From JACVRM01 sp963839815 (lineage in GTDB: Bacteria > Actinomycetota > Thermoleophilia > Gaiellales > Gaiellaceae): a stretch of 64,000 nucleotides of DNA. The notes under the pieces are model-generated. The model was not told the DNA's origin. It did no database searches and was given only the letters and a program-made list of their open reading frames with translations. The position numbers were made by a program, and so were the translations under genes. The DNA lies in NCBI GenBank assembly GCA_963839815.1, contig CAWIWF010000006.1:992001-1056000 (forward strand), given 5' to 3'. Below, piece by piece: positions 23,712 through 32,300 of this stretch (its first letter is position 1; each line of letters begins with the position of its first letter).

Positions 23712-25223
23712 ATGCTGCTGCGACGCCTCGCTGTGCTCATTTCCCTCGGCGTCGCGGTCGGGGTCGGCCTGCCCGGCACCGCGGCGGCCGCGCCGGCCGT
23801 CGCCAACGTCGGGACGACGCGCATCTGCACCGGCTGCGCCGCCGGGTCAGGCGACCTCTCACGCTACGGCTACGTCACGCTCCACGCCTGGGAGCACGGG
23901 AGGATCGCCGCGATCAAGCGTGCGAACCCCGCGGTGAAGGTGCTGGTCTACAAGGACATGGCTGCGACCCAGGCGTATGCGTGTCACGGCGGTCGCGACG
24001 AGCCGTTGCTGTCGAGCGGCATGGGCTATTGCTGGACGCTGGCCAACCATCCCGACTGGTTCTCGGAGGACGAGTCCGGCCGGCGCGTCGAGTGGCACAC
24101 CTGGCGTGGCAACTGGCAGATGGACGTCGGCTCGCCCGACTATCAAGCCCAGTGGGCCGCGAACGTGCAGTCCGAGCTGCAGCGCTACGGCTGGGACGGG
24201 GTCGTCGTCGACGACGTCAACGTCGACTACCGCCCCCACGTCGGCAGCCGGGCGCTCCGTGAGTACCCGACGCAGCGCTCCTACCAGGCGGCCACACGCT
24301 CCTTCCTCGCACACGTGGGGCCGCGGCTCACGGGTGCCGGCTTCCTCGTCATCCCGAACATCCAGGCGGACCCCGTCCTCGCCGACGACGACCTCTGGGC
24401 CGACTGGATCCAGTTCACGTCGGGAGGGACGCGTGAGTACTGGATGAAGTGGGGGTCCGGTGCAGACGGCCACTACGGCGCGGGCGGCTGGAGCGACCTG
24501 ATGTCGGTGTTCGAGACCGTGCAGCGTGCCGGCAAGATCTTCCTCACGACCACCACCGCGCCTGCGAGCGACGTCCGCACGCAGCGCTGGGGCCGAGCGA
24601 GCTTCCTGGTCGGCTGGAACGGCGGTCCCTCCGCCTTCATCTTCGACCCCAACGCCGCCGCCGACCCCTGGACGAGCGAGTGGACGGCCGACATCGGCCG
24701 CCCGCTCGGCCCCCGCGCGCGCATCGGAGCAGACGTCTGGCGGCGTGCCTACAGCGGCGGCGCCGCGCTTGTCAACATCTCCGAACGGTCGGCGCAGACG
24801 GTCGAGCTCGGTTCGTCGTACCTGACTCCGGAGGGGCTGCCCGTGACGGAGATCACACTGGCGCCCATGTCGGGCGTCGTGCTGCGCTTCGCCCCCGGTG
24901 CGGCGCCGCCGGCGTCCGCCGCTCCGAACCGAGTCGTGACGGCGCGCCGGCAGGCGAAGTCGAGGCGTCCCGCGAGCCGCGTGTCGCTCGCCGCCCAGCC
25001 TGCCGTTCGCGGCAAGGTGCACGCGAGCCAGGCGGCCTGGCGCGTGAGCGTCTACCTGAAGGCGGGCCGTGGCTGGAGGCTCTTCGCCCGTGTCCGGACG
25101 CAGGCGGACGGCCGCTTCCGGGTCGCAAAGCCGATCAGGGCCAGGCGCGCGCTCCAGGTGCGGGCCGTCGCCCGCGTCGGCCGGAGCTGGGTCAGCTCGC
25201 CGGTCGTCGAGTACACGGCCTAG
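23712..25223 (+). CDS. Secreted putative glycoside hydrolase (GHL15-like)
   Basis: A 503-residue protein with a signal peptide (LLRRLAVLISLGVAVGVGLPGTAAA) and a TIM-barrel-like domain: ANPAVKVLVYKDM, HPDWFSEDESGRRVEWHTW, QMDVGSPDYQAQWAANV, and GWDGVVVDDVNVDY, where paired aspartates at a strand end are likely catalytic. This order matches the GHL15 hypothetical glycosyl hydrolases. A C-terminal strand-rich domain (from about residue 410, with VYLKAGRGWRLFARVRTQADG) may bind carbohydrate or cell wall. It sits among glycosyltransferases, so it may trim or release the polysaccharide. Bond specificity is unknown. The longer upstream frame overlaps the previous gene and is discounted. Confidence 0.78.
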   Translation: MLLRRLAVLISLGVAVGVGLPGTAAAAPAVANVGTTRICTGCAAGSGDLSRYGYVTLHAWEHGRIAAIKRANPAVKVLVYKDMAATQAYACHGGRDEPLLSSGMGYCWTLANHPDWFSEDESGRRVEWHTWRGNWQMDVGSPDYQAQWAANVQSELQRYGWDGVVVDDVNVDYRPHVGSRALREYPTQRSYQAATRSFLAHVGPRLTGAGFLVIPNIQADPVLADDDLWADWIQFTSGGTREYWMKWGSGADGHYGAGGWSDLMSVFETVQRAGKIFLTTTTAPASDVRTQRWGRASFLVGWNGGPSAFIFDPNAAADPWTSEWTADIGRPLGPRARIGADVWRRAYSGGAALVNISERSAQTVELGSSYLTPEGLPVTEITLAPMSGVVLRFAPGAAPPASAAPNRVVTARRQAKSRRPASRVSLAAQPAVRGKVHASQAAWRVSVYLKAGRGWRLFARVRTQADGRFRVAKPIRARRALQVRAVARVGRSWVSSPVVEYTA

Positions 25224-25303
25224 CCGCTCGCGTCGGCTCATCGCCGCACGGGACAGGCCGGCGGCGCTCCAGAGGCCCGGTTGCTCAGCCGATACTGAGC
25301 GCT

Positions 25304-26167
25304 GTGAGCAAGGCCACACTCGCCGTCGCGACCCGTGACCGCCCCGAGTTGGTCGCGCGATTCCTGCTCCCGCTGGCGCGTACCGCGCAGGAGCGAGGCT
25401 GGGACGTGCTCGTGGTCGACCAGAGTGGAAACGGACGCACGGCGGAGCTGGTGGGCTCCGTCGGCGGCGTGCGCTACCTGCGCAGCGCACCCGGCCTCTC
25501 GCGGGCGCGCAACGTCGCCGCACGTGAGGCGACGACCTCCGTGATCGCCTTCTGTGACGACGACGTCGTCGTAGGCGGGTCGTGGTTCGACGAGGTCCTC
25601 CGTCTCTTCGAGCAGCACCCCGACGCCGGCGCGGTCTGCGGGCCGGTGGTCTCGAAGACGGGCAATCCGCTCCCCGGAGTCCCTCCGGCGGTCTACCGCT
25701 GGCCGACGCATCCGTTTCGCCTCGGCACCGGCGCGAACATCGCCGTTCGCCGGGAGGCGCTCGACGCCGTCGGGCTCTTCGACGAGGACTTCGGCGCAGG
25801 TGCTGTCTTCCACGCCGCGGAAGAGACCGATCTCCTGTACCGCATCCAGCGGGCCGGCTGGGCGATCGTGTACTCCGCCGGCCTCGAGATCGTGCACCAC
25901 GAGTCGCGGACGGTTCGCGACGAGCTGCGCCTCCACTACCGCTACGGCTACGGGGCCGGAGCCCAGGTCGCCAAGCACGCGACCGCCGACCCCCACGCGC
26001 TCCGGTTCGGCGCCGCCGAGGTCGCCCACCACGTCCTCTGGCTCGGACGCTCGCTCTTGCGCGGCCGAGTCCGGGCGGCATCGCACCAGCTGCCCTTCCT
26101 GGCCGGCTTCGCCGCGGGTTTCACGCGGCGGCGGTTCAGGCGTCAGCCGCGGGCCAGTCGCTCGTAG
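25304..26167 (+). CDS. Glycosyltransferase family 2
   Basis: A 287-residue GT-A transferase: LAVATRDRPELVARFL, DVLVVDQSGN, APGLSRARNVAAREA, the metal-binding FCDDDVVV, GTGANIAVRREAL, and the acceptor-side acidic motif HAAEETDLLYRIQRAG. It starts at GTG 25304 (VSKATLAV). Its last 25 bases overlap the 3' end of the convergent glycosyltransferase gene. Confidence 0.88.
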   Translation: MSKATLAVATRDRPELVARFLLPLARTAQERGWDVLVVDQSGNGRTAELVGSVGGVRYLRSAPGLSRARNVAAREATTSVIAFCDDDVVVGGSWFDEVLRLFEQHPDAGAVCGPVVSKTGNPLPGVPPAVYRWPTHPFRLGTGANIAVRREALDAVGLFDEDFGAGAVFHAAEETDLLYRIQRAGWAIVYSAGLEIVHHESRTVRDELRLHYRYGYGAGAQVAKHATADPHALRFGAAEVAHHVLWLGRSLLRGRVRAASHQLPFLAGFAAGFTRRRFRRQPRASRS

Positions 26168-27267
26168 AGCTCGACGAGCGGCTGTGTGGCGGCGGCCGGG
26201 GCGTACAGGCGGGCGAACGTCGCCGCAGCGGCAGCGCCGCGGTCGCGCCGCGCCTCTGCGTCGCGGAGCAGCTCGGCCGCCGCGGCGGCGAGCGTCCCGG
26301 CTGCGTCGGCGACGACGACGCCGCCGCTCGGCTCGACTCCCTCGGCGCCTGCTTCTGTCGTCACCACCGGGACGCCGCTCGCGAGGGCTTCGAGCACCTT
26401 GACCTTCATGCCGCTGCCCCGCCGGAGCGGGAAGAGCAGCACGGAGAGCCGCCTGAGGAAGGCCGCGGCAGAGGGGATCTCGCCGAGCACGCGGACTCCA
26501 TCGCCGGCGAGGCCCAGCGTCTCGGTGCCGCGCCCCGCGACCAGCAGCTCGGCCTCCGGGACGTGCCGGCGCACGAGCGGCCAGACGTCGCCGGCCAGCT
26601 CTCGCATCGCCGCGGCCGTCGGCGGCCACGCGGCAGTGCCGACGATGCCTGCCGTCGGCGGCCCGTCCAGCGGCGCCCGCCCGTACGCCGAGGGATCGAG
26701 CGTCAGCGGGACGAGCACGATCTCGGCGTGGGGTGCCTGCCGGCGAAGCTCGGCAGCGATGAGCGGCGAGCTGGCGACGAGGTGGCGGTGGCGGCGGAGC
26801 GCCGCTCGCTCGGCCCGCCGGAACTCGACCACGTCGCGGAAGTGCCGCCGCCAGGGCGGGCCGAGCGGCCGGTCACGACGGACGAGGTAGTGCACGTGCA
26901 GGATCGACGGCACTCGGACATCACGGGCCGACGGGGCGGTCTCGACCTCCTCGAGGTGGACGACGTCGGCTGCTCGTGCCAGCTCGGCGACGCGGTCGGC
27001 GAATGCGCCGGCGAGCTCGCTGCGAGGGCGGCGCAGCGCGTCGAGACGCGACTGCCAGGCCGGCGCCGGAGGCACCGGCACGACCTCGACGTCAAGACCG
27101 TCGGGGAGGTCTCCCGGGACCGCGAAGTGGCGCCGTGCGGCCACGGCACGAACGTCGAGCCCGTTGGCGGCCAGCCCGCGGAGCAGGCCGAGCGCCGTCT
27201 TCCCCGCGGCACCGCCCTCCAGGAGGGGCGGCTGCGTGAGCACGACGAGGATGCGCGGGCCGCTCAC
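26143..27267 (-). CDS. Glycosyltransferase family 4
   Basis: A 374-residue GT-B transferase: ILVVLTQPPLLEGGAAGKTALGLLRGL, ADVVHLEEVETA, GIVGTAAWPPTAAAMRELA, AELLVAGRG, and the donor site LLFPLRRGSGMKVKVLEALASG, typical of GT4 enzymes with the G-SGMK-K-LEA pattern (TuaH/GumH-like). The start is GTG 27267, forming GTGA with the stop of the upstream phosphotransferase gene. It is the last gene of the minus-strand group 30483-26143. Confidence 0.88.
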   Translation of the reverse strand: MSGPRILVVLTQPPLLEGGAAGKTALGLLRGLAANGLDVRAVAARRHFAVPGDLPDGLDVEVVPVPPAPAWQSRLDALRRPRSELAGAFADRVAELARAADVVHLEEVETAPSARDVRVPSILHVHYLVRRDRPLGPPWRRHFRDVVEFRRAERAALRRHRHLVASSPLIAAELRRQAPHAEIVLVPLTLDPSAYGRAPLDGPPTAGIVGTAAWPPTAAAMRELAGDVWPLVRRHVPEAELLVAGRGTETLGLAGDGVRVLGEIPSAAAFLRRLSVLLFPLRRGSGMKVKVLEALASGVPVVTTEAGAEGVEPSGGVVVADAAGTLAAAAAELLRDAEARRDRGAAAAATFARLYAPAAATQPLVELYERLARG

Positions 27268-28715
27268 GCCCAGCCGCTCCAGTCGGGGCCGAGTCCCGGT
27301 TCCGACAGCCAGCGTCGAGCGAGCTGCATCGTTGCGGGCTCGTCTGCCGGCTCGCCCGCCACGGCGGCGACGCGCTCGACGTGCGCGGAGTCGAGCGCGG
27401 CGTACGAGAGCCAGAGCAGCGTCACGAGCGGGCCGACGGCCCCGGCCGGCACGCCGGACGCCGCTGCCGCCTCGCGCGTCAGGCGGAAGGCGAGGCGGGA
27501 CGACGGAAGCTCCCCTCGCCAGAGGCGGACGAAGTGCTCGGCGCGCTCGTCCTCGGAGCTCACGCGATCCGCGAGCGCGAGCGCGTGCGTGAGGAAGTAG
27601 AAGAGGTCCCAGAGCGGCAGACCGTCCGGGCGCGCGGACTCCCAGTCGACCGCGGTGAAGCCGGTGCCATGGACGAGCAGGTTGTCCGGCGACAGGTCGC
27701 CGTGCTGGAAGACCGCGGCGAGCGGCGGTAGCGCGTCGACGAGCTCCGCGGACACGCCGTGCGACGACCACCGGGGTAGGACAGCGCTCGCTAGGCGACG
27801 CCGCTCGGCCACCAGCGCGTCCGGCGAGGTGGCGGTCTCGCGTGCCACCGCCACGATCCACGAGGCGATGCGGTCGACCGCCGCCAGACGCTCGTCCCTC
27901 GGCGCCCCTGACTCCAGCAGGTCTCCCAGGCGCCGGCCCGGCGCGGCCGTCTCGACGGAGGCGTGCAGCCCGGCGACCTCGTAGCGGGCGATGAGCCTGG
28001 GCGCGTGACTCGCAACCAGCCCGCCCGCCTCCTCGGCCAGCCGCAGGCCGCGCTCGTCGTCCTCGAAGAGATGGGCGATCCCCGGCAGGCGCGCGAACTT
28101 CACCACCCACCCGGGCTCCCGCCCGGGGCCGAACAGGTAGTAGGCGCCACGGGAGAAGGGGTGCGCCCAGCGCCCGAAGGCCGCGAAGGAGGCCGCGTCG
28201 CGCAGGCCGAGCAGCTCGAGCGCGGGCGCGACGACGAAGGGAGGGCCTGCTGTCTGCGAGCCCAGCGCCGTGGGTGCACGGCCCGGAACCGGCAGACCGT
28301 GGGCGAGAGCCTCCCGTGCCAGCGCGGTCCGGGCCCGCGTCAGTCGTGAGCGTCCCGGGCGCCAACGCCGCAGCGCGTAGCGCGTCGCGCGGCGGTCACC
28401 GAGGGGGAGCACCAGCTCCGGCCGGTCGGCGTCGGGCAGAGGCTGGACGAGCGATGCCGTCCAGCCGGCGCGGCGGAGCGCCAGGGTCGACCGTGCACCC
28501 TCGACGACGAGCATTGCGGGGTTCAGGTCGAGTGCGGCGTCCCGGAGGTTCGCGGGGGCGACAACGAGGTCGGGCGCGGCGGCGCCGCGGGCGGTCGTCG
28601 TCTCGACGCCGGCCTGCCGCAGGCCCTCTGCCCACGCCTCGAGGCCGCCGAGCACGACGGCCGTGGCCGCCGCCTGCGGCAGCGCGAAACGCACGTCGGC
28701 GCGCCGAAGGCTCAC
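27264..28715 (-). CDS. APH-family phosphotransferase with N-terminal extension
   Basis: A 483-residue protein with a protein-kinase-like fold of the aminoglycoside phosphotransferase group. The Brenner-type catalytic loop is FQHGDLSPDNLLV (H-G-D-x4-N) and the metal-binding site is VDWESARPDGLPLWDLFYFL. An N-terminal region of about 190 residues is not kinase-like and contains DLVVAPANLRDAALDLNP and LALRRAGWTAS; similar regions occur in methyltransferase-like partners of polysaccharide clusters. Its neighbours suggest that it phosphorylates a sugar or lipid intermediate rather than an antibiotic, but the substrate is unknown. ATGA and GTGA overlaps couple it to both glycosyltransferase genes. 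Confidence 0.75.
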   Translation of the reverse strand: MSLRRADVRFALPQAAATAVVLGGLEAWAEGLRQAGVETTTARGAAAPDLVVAPANLRDAALDLNPAMLVVEGARSTLALRRAGWTASLVQPLPDADRPELVLPLGDRRATRYALRRWRPGRSRLTRARTALAREALAHGLPVPGRAPTALGSQTAGPPFVVAPALELLGLRDAASFAAFGRWAHPFSRGAYYLFGPGREPGWVVKFARLPGIAHLFEDDERGLRLAEEAGGLVASHAPRLIARYEVAGLHASVETAAPGRRLGDLLESGAPRDERLAAVDRIASWIVAVARETATSPDALVAERRRLASAVLPRWSSHGVSAELVDALPPLAAVFQHGDLSPDNLLVHGTGFTAVDWESARPDGLPLWDLFYFLTHALALADRVSSEDERAEHFVRLWRGELPSSRLAFRLTREAAAASGVPAGAVGPLVTLLWLSYAALDSAHVERVAAVAGEPADEPATMQLARRWLSEPGLGPDWSGWA

Positions 28716-29746
28716 CGGCCGGGCATCGGCTTGCGGACGCGCGAGCGACCGGTCTCCCGCTCGCGCCGCTCGAGCAGCCGTCCTGCAGCGCCTGGGAGGG
28801 CCGCTGCGATCCCCGCCTTCAGCCGCGTGCCCGCAGCGAATTCGCGGCTCAAGGCGATCGTCCAGGAGCGGGCCCGTGCGTCTGTTGAGCCGTCGCGCAG
28901 TGCCGCCTCCGCCTCGGTCAGGAGGGCCGTCTGGCGGTGGCGGGCGAGGGACGCCTCGAGCAGCGACCGCCGGTGGTCGTCCACCTGCTCCCCGGCCAGG
29001 ACGCGCTCGAGCGCCTGCACGCAGTCCCAGGTGCCGCGCACCTGGTCTGCGCTCGTGCCCCTCTCGTGCAGCCGGTAGCGGTAGAGCGGCTCGTCGACGA
29101 GGCCGATGCGGGAGCCGGCGAGGACGAGCCGCAACCAGAGCTCCCAGTCGTCGCCGCTTCGCAGCTCTTCGCTCAGCCCGCCGGCGGCCCTGAACGTGGC
29201 CCGGCGCACGGCGGCGGCGCCGAGCACGGCGCTGTCGCTCGCGATCACGCCGGCCACCTGGTCGTCGACGGGAAATCGCGCGACATCGGGGTAGTAGCGG
29301 CCCACCACCCGGCCGTCGACCTCCAGGTCGGCGTTCGTCGTCAGCACGTCGAGGTCCGGGCGAGCCGCTGCCAGCTCGCCGAGTGCCTCGAGCCGCTCGG
29401 GGTGGTACGCGTCGTCGGCATCCAGGAAGGCGACGAAGTCCCCCGACGCGGCTGCGGCGGCCGTGTTCTTCGCGCCGGCCTCACCGCGGTTCTCCTGGCG
29501 GATGAGGACGATCCGGTCGCGGTACGGCACGAGCGCGCGGCTCAGGTCGTCGGTGGAGCCGTCGTCGCAGACGATGATCTCCGCCGGCGGCACGGTTTGC
29601 GCCAGCGCCGACTCGAGCGCGTCGGCGATCGTGCCCGCCGCCTGGTACGCGGCGATCGCGATCGAGAAGCCTGGCGGCGCCGCGAGCGGCTCGACGCGAC
29701 CCGGCGGCGGCGGGGCGAGGATCGGCCTTCTGGTCACGACGTCCAT
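28712..29746 (-). CDS. Glycosyltransferase family 2
   Basis: A 344-residue GT-A transferase with a proline-rich lead (LAPPPPGRVEPLAAPP) before the core: FSIAIAAYQAAGTIADALESA, IIVCDDGSTDDLSRAL, RQENRGEAGAKNTAA, and the metal site FLDADD. The acceptor-side motif is ELRSGDDWELWLRLVLAG. The start at ATG 29746 lies inside the last codons of the PIG-L gene (13-base overlap). It is related in design to the GT2 at 15321-16286. Confidence 0.9.
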   Translation of the reverse strand: MDVVTRRPILAPPPPGRVEPLAAPPGFSIAIAAYQAAGTIADALESALAQTVPPAEIIVCDDGSTDDLSRALVPYRDRIVLIRQENRGEAGAKNTAAAAASGDFVAFLDADDAYHPERLEALGELAAARPDLDVLTTNADLEVDGRVVGRYYPDVARFPVDDQVAGVIASDSAVLGAAAVRRATFRAAGGLSEELRSGDDWELWLRLVLAGSRIGLVDEPLYRYRLHERGTSADQVRGTWDCVQALERVLAGEQVDDHRRSLLEASLARHRQTALLTEAEAALRDGSTDARARSWTIALSREFAAGTRLKAGIAAALPGAAGRLLERRERETGRSRVRKPMPGR

Positions 29747-30483
29747 GCCGCCGACTCGCCCCCTGCGCGCAGCTCGTAGCGGAACACGGCGCCGAGCACT
29801 CGCCCGAGCAGCGGCAGCTGGGAGCGGTAGGCCCTGCACGCAGCGAGCTTGCGCCGCTGGTCGGAGATCCGCGCGCCGAGGGGCTCCCACCGCACCGGGG
29901 GCGGGACGCGGTCCGGCTCGGGCGATGGGCCGTCTCCCGGCGCAGCGGTCCAGAGGGCGGCGTACGGCTGCTCGACGTAGACGGCTGTGCGCCCGGGCTC
30001 GAAGGCGCCGTCGAGCACGCGCCGCAACCACCGGTGGTCGTCGTTCATGAGCGGAAAGCCGGGCAGCAGCACGGACGCCGAGCCGACGGCCTCGACGACG
30101 GCCGCCCGCACGGTCTCCTCGCTGCCGCCGCGCGGGTACTGGTGGTCGGAGAACGGCAGCCAGATCGGTCGCGCCCCCAGCAGCCGGCATGCCTCTGCAT
30201 CCTCGCGCTGCCGTTCCCGTGCTGCCTCGCCGGCCGTGCCGAAGCCCGCCTGCGCGTCCCACTCGCCGGCGGGCACGTCGGAGCGCGGGTCGCCGGCGAG
30301 CACCGTCAGGACGACCGGCTGGACCCCGTGCCGCCCGGCCCGTGAGATGGCAGCGCCGAGCGACAGGACGGCGTCGTCCAGATGGGGCGAGACGATGGCG
30401 ACCTCGCCCTCGAGCGTCCGGCGCCCGCGGCCGAGCCCGAGCCAGCGGACGGCGCCCGATGCCTTGCTTCGGGTGATGCGCAC
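29734..30483 (-). CDS. PIG-L family deacetylase
   Basis: A 249-residue zinc-dependent LmbE/PIG-L deacetylase. The motif VSPHLDDAVLSLG (PHPDD type) supplies the zinc ligands and catalytic Asp; a later histidine in LMNDDHRWLRRVL is in the expected place for the third ligand. Such enzymes remove acetyl groups from N-acetylglucosamine residues or related conjugates; here it could deacetylate a sugar of the polysaccharide. It is the first gene of the minus-strand run and diverges from the GNAT gene. Confidence 0.85.
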   Translation of the reverse strand: MRITRSKASGAVRWLGLGRGRRTLEGEVAIVSPHLDDAVLSLGAAISRAGRHGVQPVVLTVLAGDPRSDVPAGEWDAQAGFGTAGEAARERQREDAEACRLLGARPIWLPFSDHQYPRGGSEETVRAAVVEAVGSASVLLPGFPLMNDDHRWLRRVLDGAFEPGRTAVYVEQPYAALWTAAPGDGPSPEPDRVPPPVRWEPLGARISDQRRKLAACRAYRSQLPLLGRVLGAVFRYELRAGGESAAWTS

Positions 30484-30530
30484 GTCCCCATGATCGCGGA
30501 GTCGTCGGCGTGCTCTCCTACTGTTCGCCG

Positions 30531-31553
30531 ATGGCCACGACCCCTCTCGCCCTGGAGCCGCTCACCGGGATCGACGAGGTTCGCGATGAGTGGGCGGCGC
30601 TCGCGCTCGCCGCCGGGAACCTGTACGCGACACCGGAGTGGGGCGAGACCTGGCTGGCGCACGTCGCGACCGGGCTGGCGCTGCGGCTGCGGCTGTTCGG
30701 CGCGCGGGACGCGAGAGGCGAGCTGGTCGCGGTGATCCCGCTCGTCGTGGTGGCGGGCAGGCATGTGCGGAAGGCGCGTTTCCTCGGCTTCGGCCCGGCG
30801 AACCAGCTCGGCCCGGTCGCGGCTCCTCCCGACGGCGACGACGCCGTCTGGGCGTTGCGCGCCGCCCTCACCGCGACCCGAGGCGAGTGGGATCTCTTCC
30901 TCGGCGAGAACCTGCGCGGCAGCGGCTGGGCCGGCAAGCTCGGGGCGGCCACCGTCCTGCAGCAGGAGAACCCGACTGCGCGCGGCCCCTGGCCGACCTG
31001 GGACGACTACCTGGCCTCGCGAAGCCACAACTTCCGCAGCGACCTGCGCCGCAAGGAGCGGCGACTGCGCGAGCAGGGGCTCGTCTTCCGGGCGGTCGCC
31101 GAGCCGTCCCGTCTCGAGGAAGCCCTCGACGTGCTGTTTCGCCTGCACCGGGCGCGCTGGGGCGACGACGCTTCGATCTGGTTCGCCGGCCAGGAGCCGT
31201 TCCACCGGGCCTTTGCGCGGACGGCGCTCGACCGCGGCTGGCTCCACCTGTGGCTACTCGAGCTCGAGGGCGAGCCGGTCGCCGCGTACCTCGGCTACCG
31301 GTTCGGGGGGACGGAGCTCGTCTACCAGTACGGGCGCGACCCCGCGCCGCGGGCGACGTCGCCCGGCCTGGTGCTGATCGGCCATGCGGTGCGGGAGGCG
31401 TTCGCCGCGGGCGCGAGCGCGGTCGAGTTCGGCCCGGGCCCACAGGCGTACAAGTTCCGCTTCGCAACCGACGATCCGGGGCTCGAGACGGTCGGTCTGG
31501 CGCAGGGCCTGCGCGGCCGAGCGGCGCTGCTGGCGGCGAGGCGGCGCGCGTGA
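30531..31553 (+). CDS. GNAT family N-acyltransferase (CelD/FemAB-like)
   Basis: A 340-residue protein of the acetyltransferase_6 (CelD/BcsL) type with a double-GNAT layout: NLYATPEWGETWLAH and VAVIPLVVVAGRHVRKARFLGFGPANQLGP in the first half, HNFRSDLRRKERRLREQGL in the linker, and the acyl-CoA-binding half LHLWLLELEGEPVAAYLGYRFGG, with SAVEFGPGPQAYKFRF near the end. These enzymes acylate sugars or amino acids at the cell surface. I chose the ATG at 30531 over the GTG at 30510. It overlaps or abuts the methyltransferase gene, suggesting joint modification of the glycan. Confidence 0.82.
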   Translation: MATTPLALEPLTGIDEVRDEWAALALAAGNLYATPEWGETWLAHVATGLALRLRLFGARDARGELVAVIPLVVVAGRHVRKARFLGFGPANQLGPVAAPPDGDDAVWALRAALTATRGEWDLFLGENLRGSGWAGKLGAATVLQQENPTARGPWPTWDDYLASRSHNFRSDLRRKERRLREQGLVFRAVAEPSRLEEALDVLFRLHRARWGDDASIWFAGQEPFHRAFARTALDRGWLHLWLLELEGEPVAAYLGYRFGGTELVYQYGRDPAPRATSPGLVLIGHAVREAFAAGASAVEFGPGPQAYKFRFATDDPGLETVGLAQGLRGRAALLAARRRA

Positions 31554-31567
31554 GGCGGGAGGTCGGT

Positions 31568-32290
31568 GTGACGCAGCTGCGGCGTCTGGGTCGGCGGCTG
31601 CCCCGCACGCTCCGGGAAGCGGTGTGGCGCCGGACGCTCGCACGCCGCTCGCGCGTCCGCTGGGGCAACCTCCGCCGGCGGGAGCCGTTCAGCCGGGTAT
31701 GGGGGACCGACCGCGGCATGCCCGTGGACCGCGTCTACATCGAGCGGTTCCTGCAGGAGCATGCCTCCGACGTCCGCGGCCGCACGCTCGAGATCGGCGG
31801 GCCGCTCTACACGTCGCGCTTCGGCGGCGACCGCGTCGCCAGGGCCGAGGTGCTCGACATCGACCCGGAGAACGAGCTGGCGACGATCCGCGGCGACCTC
31901 GCAGACCCTGCGACGCTCCCCGAGGGAGCCATCGACTGCTTCGTGCTGACCCAGACGCTGCAGTTCATCCCGGACGCGGAGGCGGCGCTGGCGAACGCGT
32001 ACCGCTGTCTCGCGCCCGCGGGGGTGCTCTTGCTGACCGTGCCGTCGCTTTCGCAGCTGCGGGCCGGGGGCGAGGATCTCTGGCGCTGGGCGCCGCGCGG
32101 AGCGGCGGAGCTCGTGGGCCGCGCGCTCCCGGACGAGGCGGAGTCGATCCTGCAGGCGCGGGGCAACCTCCTCACCTGCCTGGCGTTCCTGCTCGGGCTC
32201 GCGGCCGACGAGCTCGACTCCGCCGCGTACGAGCACGACGACCGTCAGTACCCGCTGGTCGTCTGCGCGCGCATCCGCAAGCCGGGCTGA
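31568..32290 (+). CDS. SAM-dependent methyltransferase
   Basis: A 240-residue class I methyltransferase. The SAM-binding motif I appears as RTLEIGGPLYTSRFGG, followed by AEVLDIDPENELATI, GDLADPATLPEGAIDCFVLTQTLQFI, and the Rossmann strand AGVLLLTVPSLSQL. An Arg-rich N-terminal segment (about 50 residues) may contact lipid or the acceptor. The GTG at 31568 is five bases after GGGAGG and is preferred; a GTG at 31550 forming GTGA with the preceding stop is an alternative. Its likely job is methylation of a sugar in the polysaccharide. Confidence 0.85.
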   Translation: MTQLRRLGRRLPRTLREAVWRRTLARRSRVRWGNLRRREPFSRVWGTDRGMPVDRVYIERFLQEHASDVRGRTLEIGGPLYTSRFGGDRVARAEVLDIDPENELATIRGDLADPATLPEGAIDCFVLTQTLQFIPDAEAALANAYRCLAPAGVLLLTVPSLSQLRAGGEDLWRWAPRGAAELVGRALPDEAESILQARGNLLTCLAFLLGLAADELDSAAYEHDDRQYPLVVCARIRKPG

Positions 32291-32300
32291 CCAACGCCGC

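Noticed and set aside
27264..28715. Antibiotic-resistance aminoglycoside kinase
   Set aside because: Only the general fold motifs match. The N-terminal extension and coupling to glycosyltransferases point to glycan metabolism.
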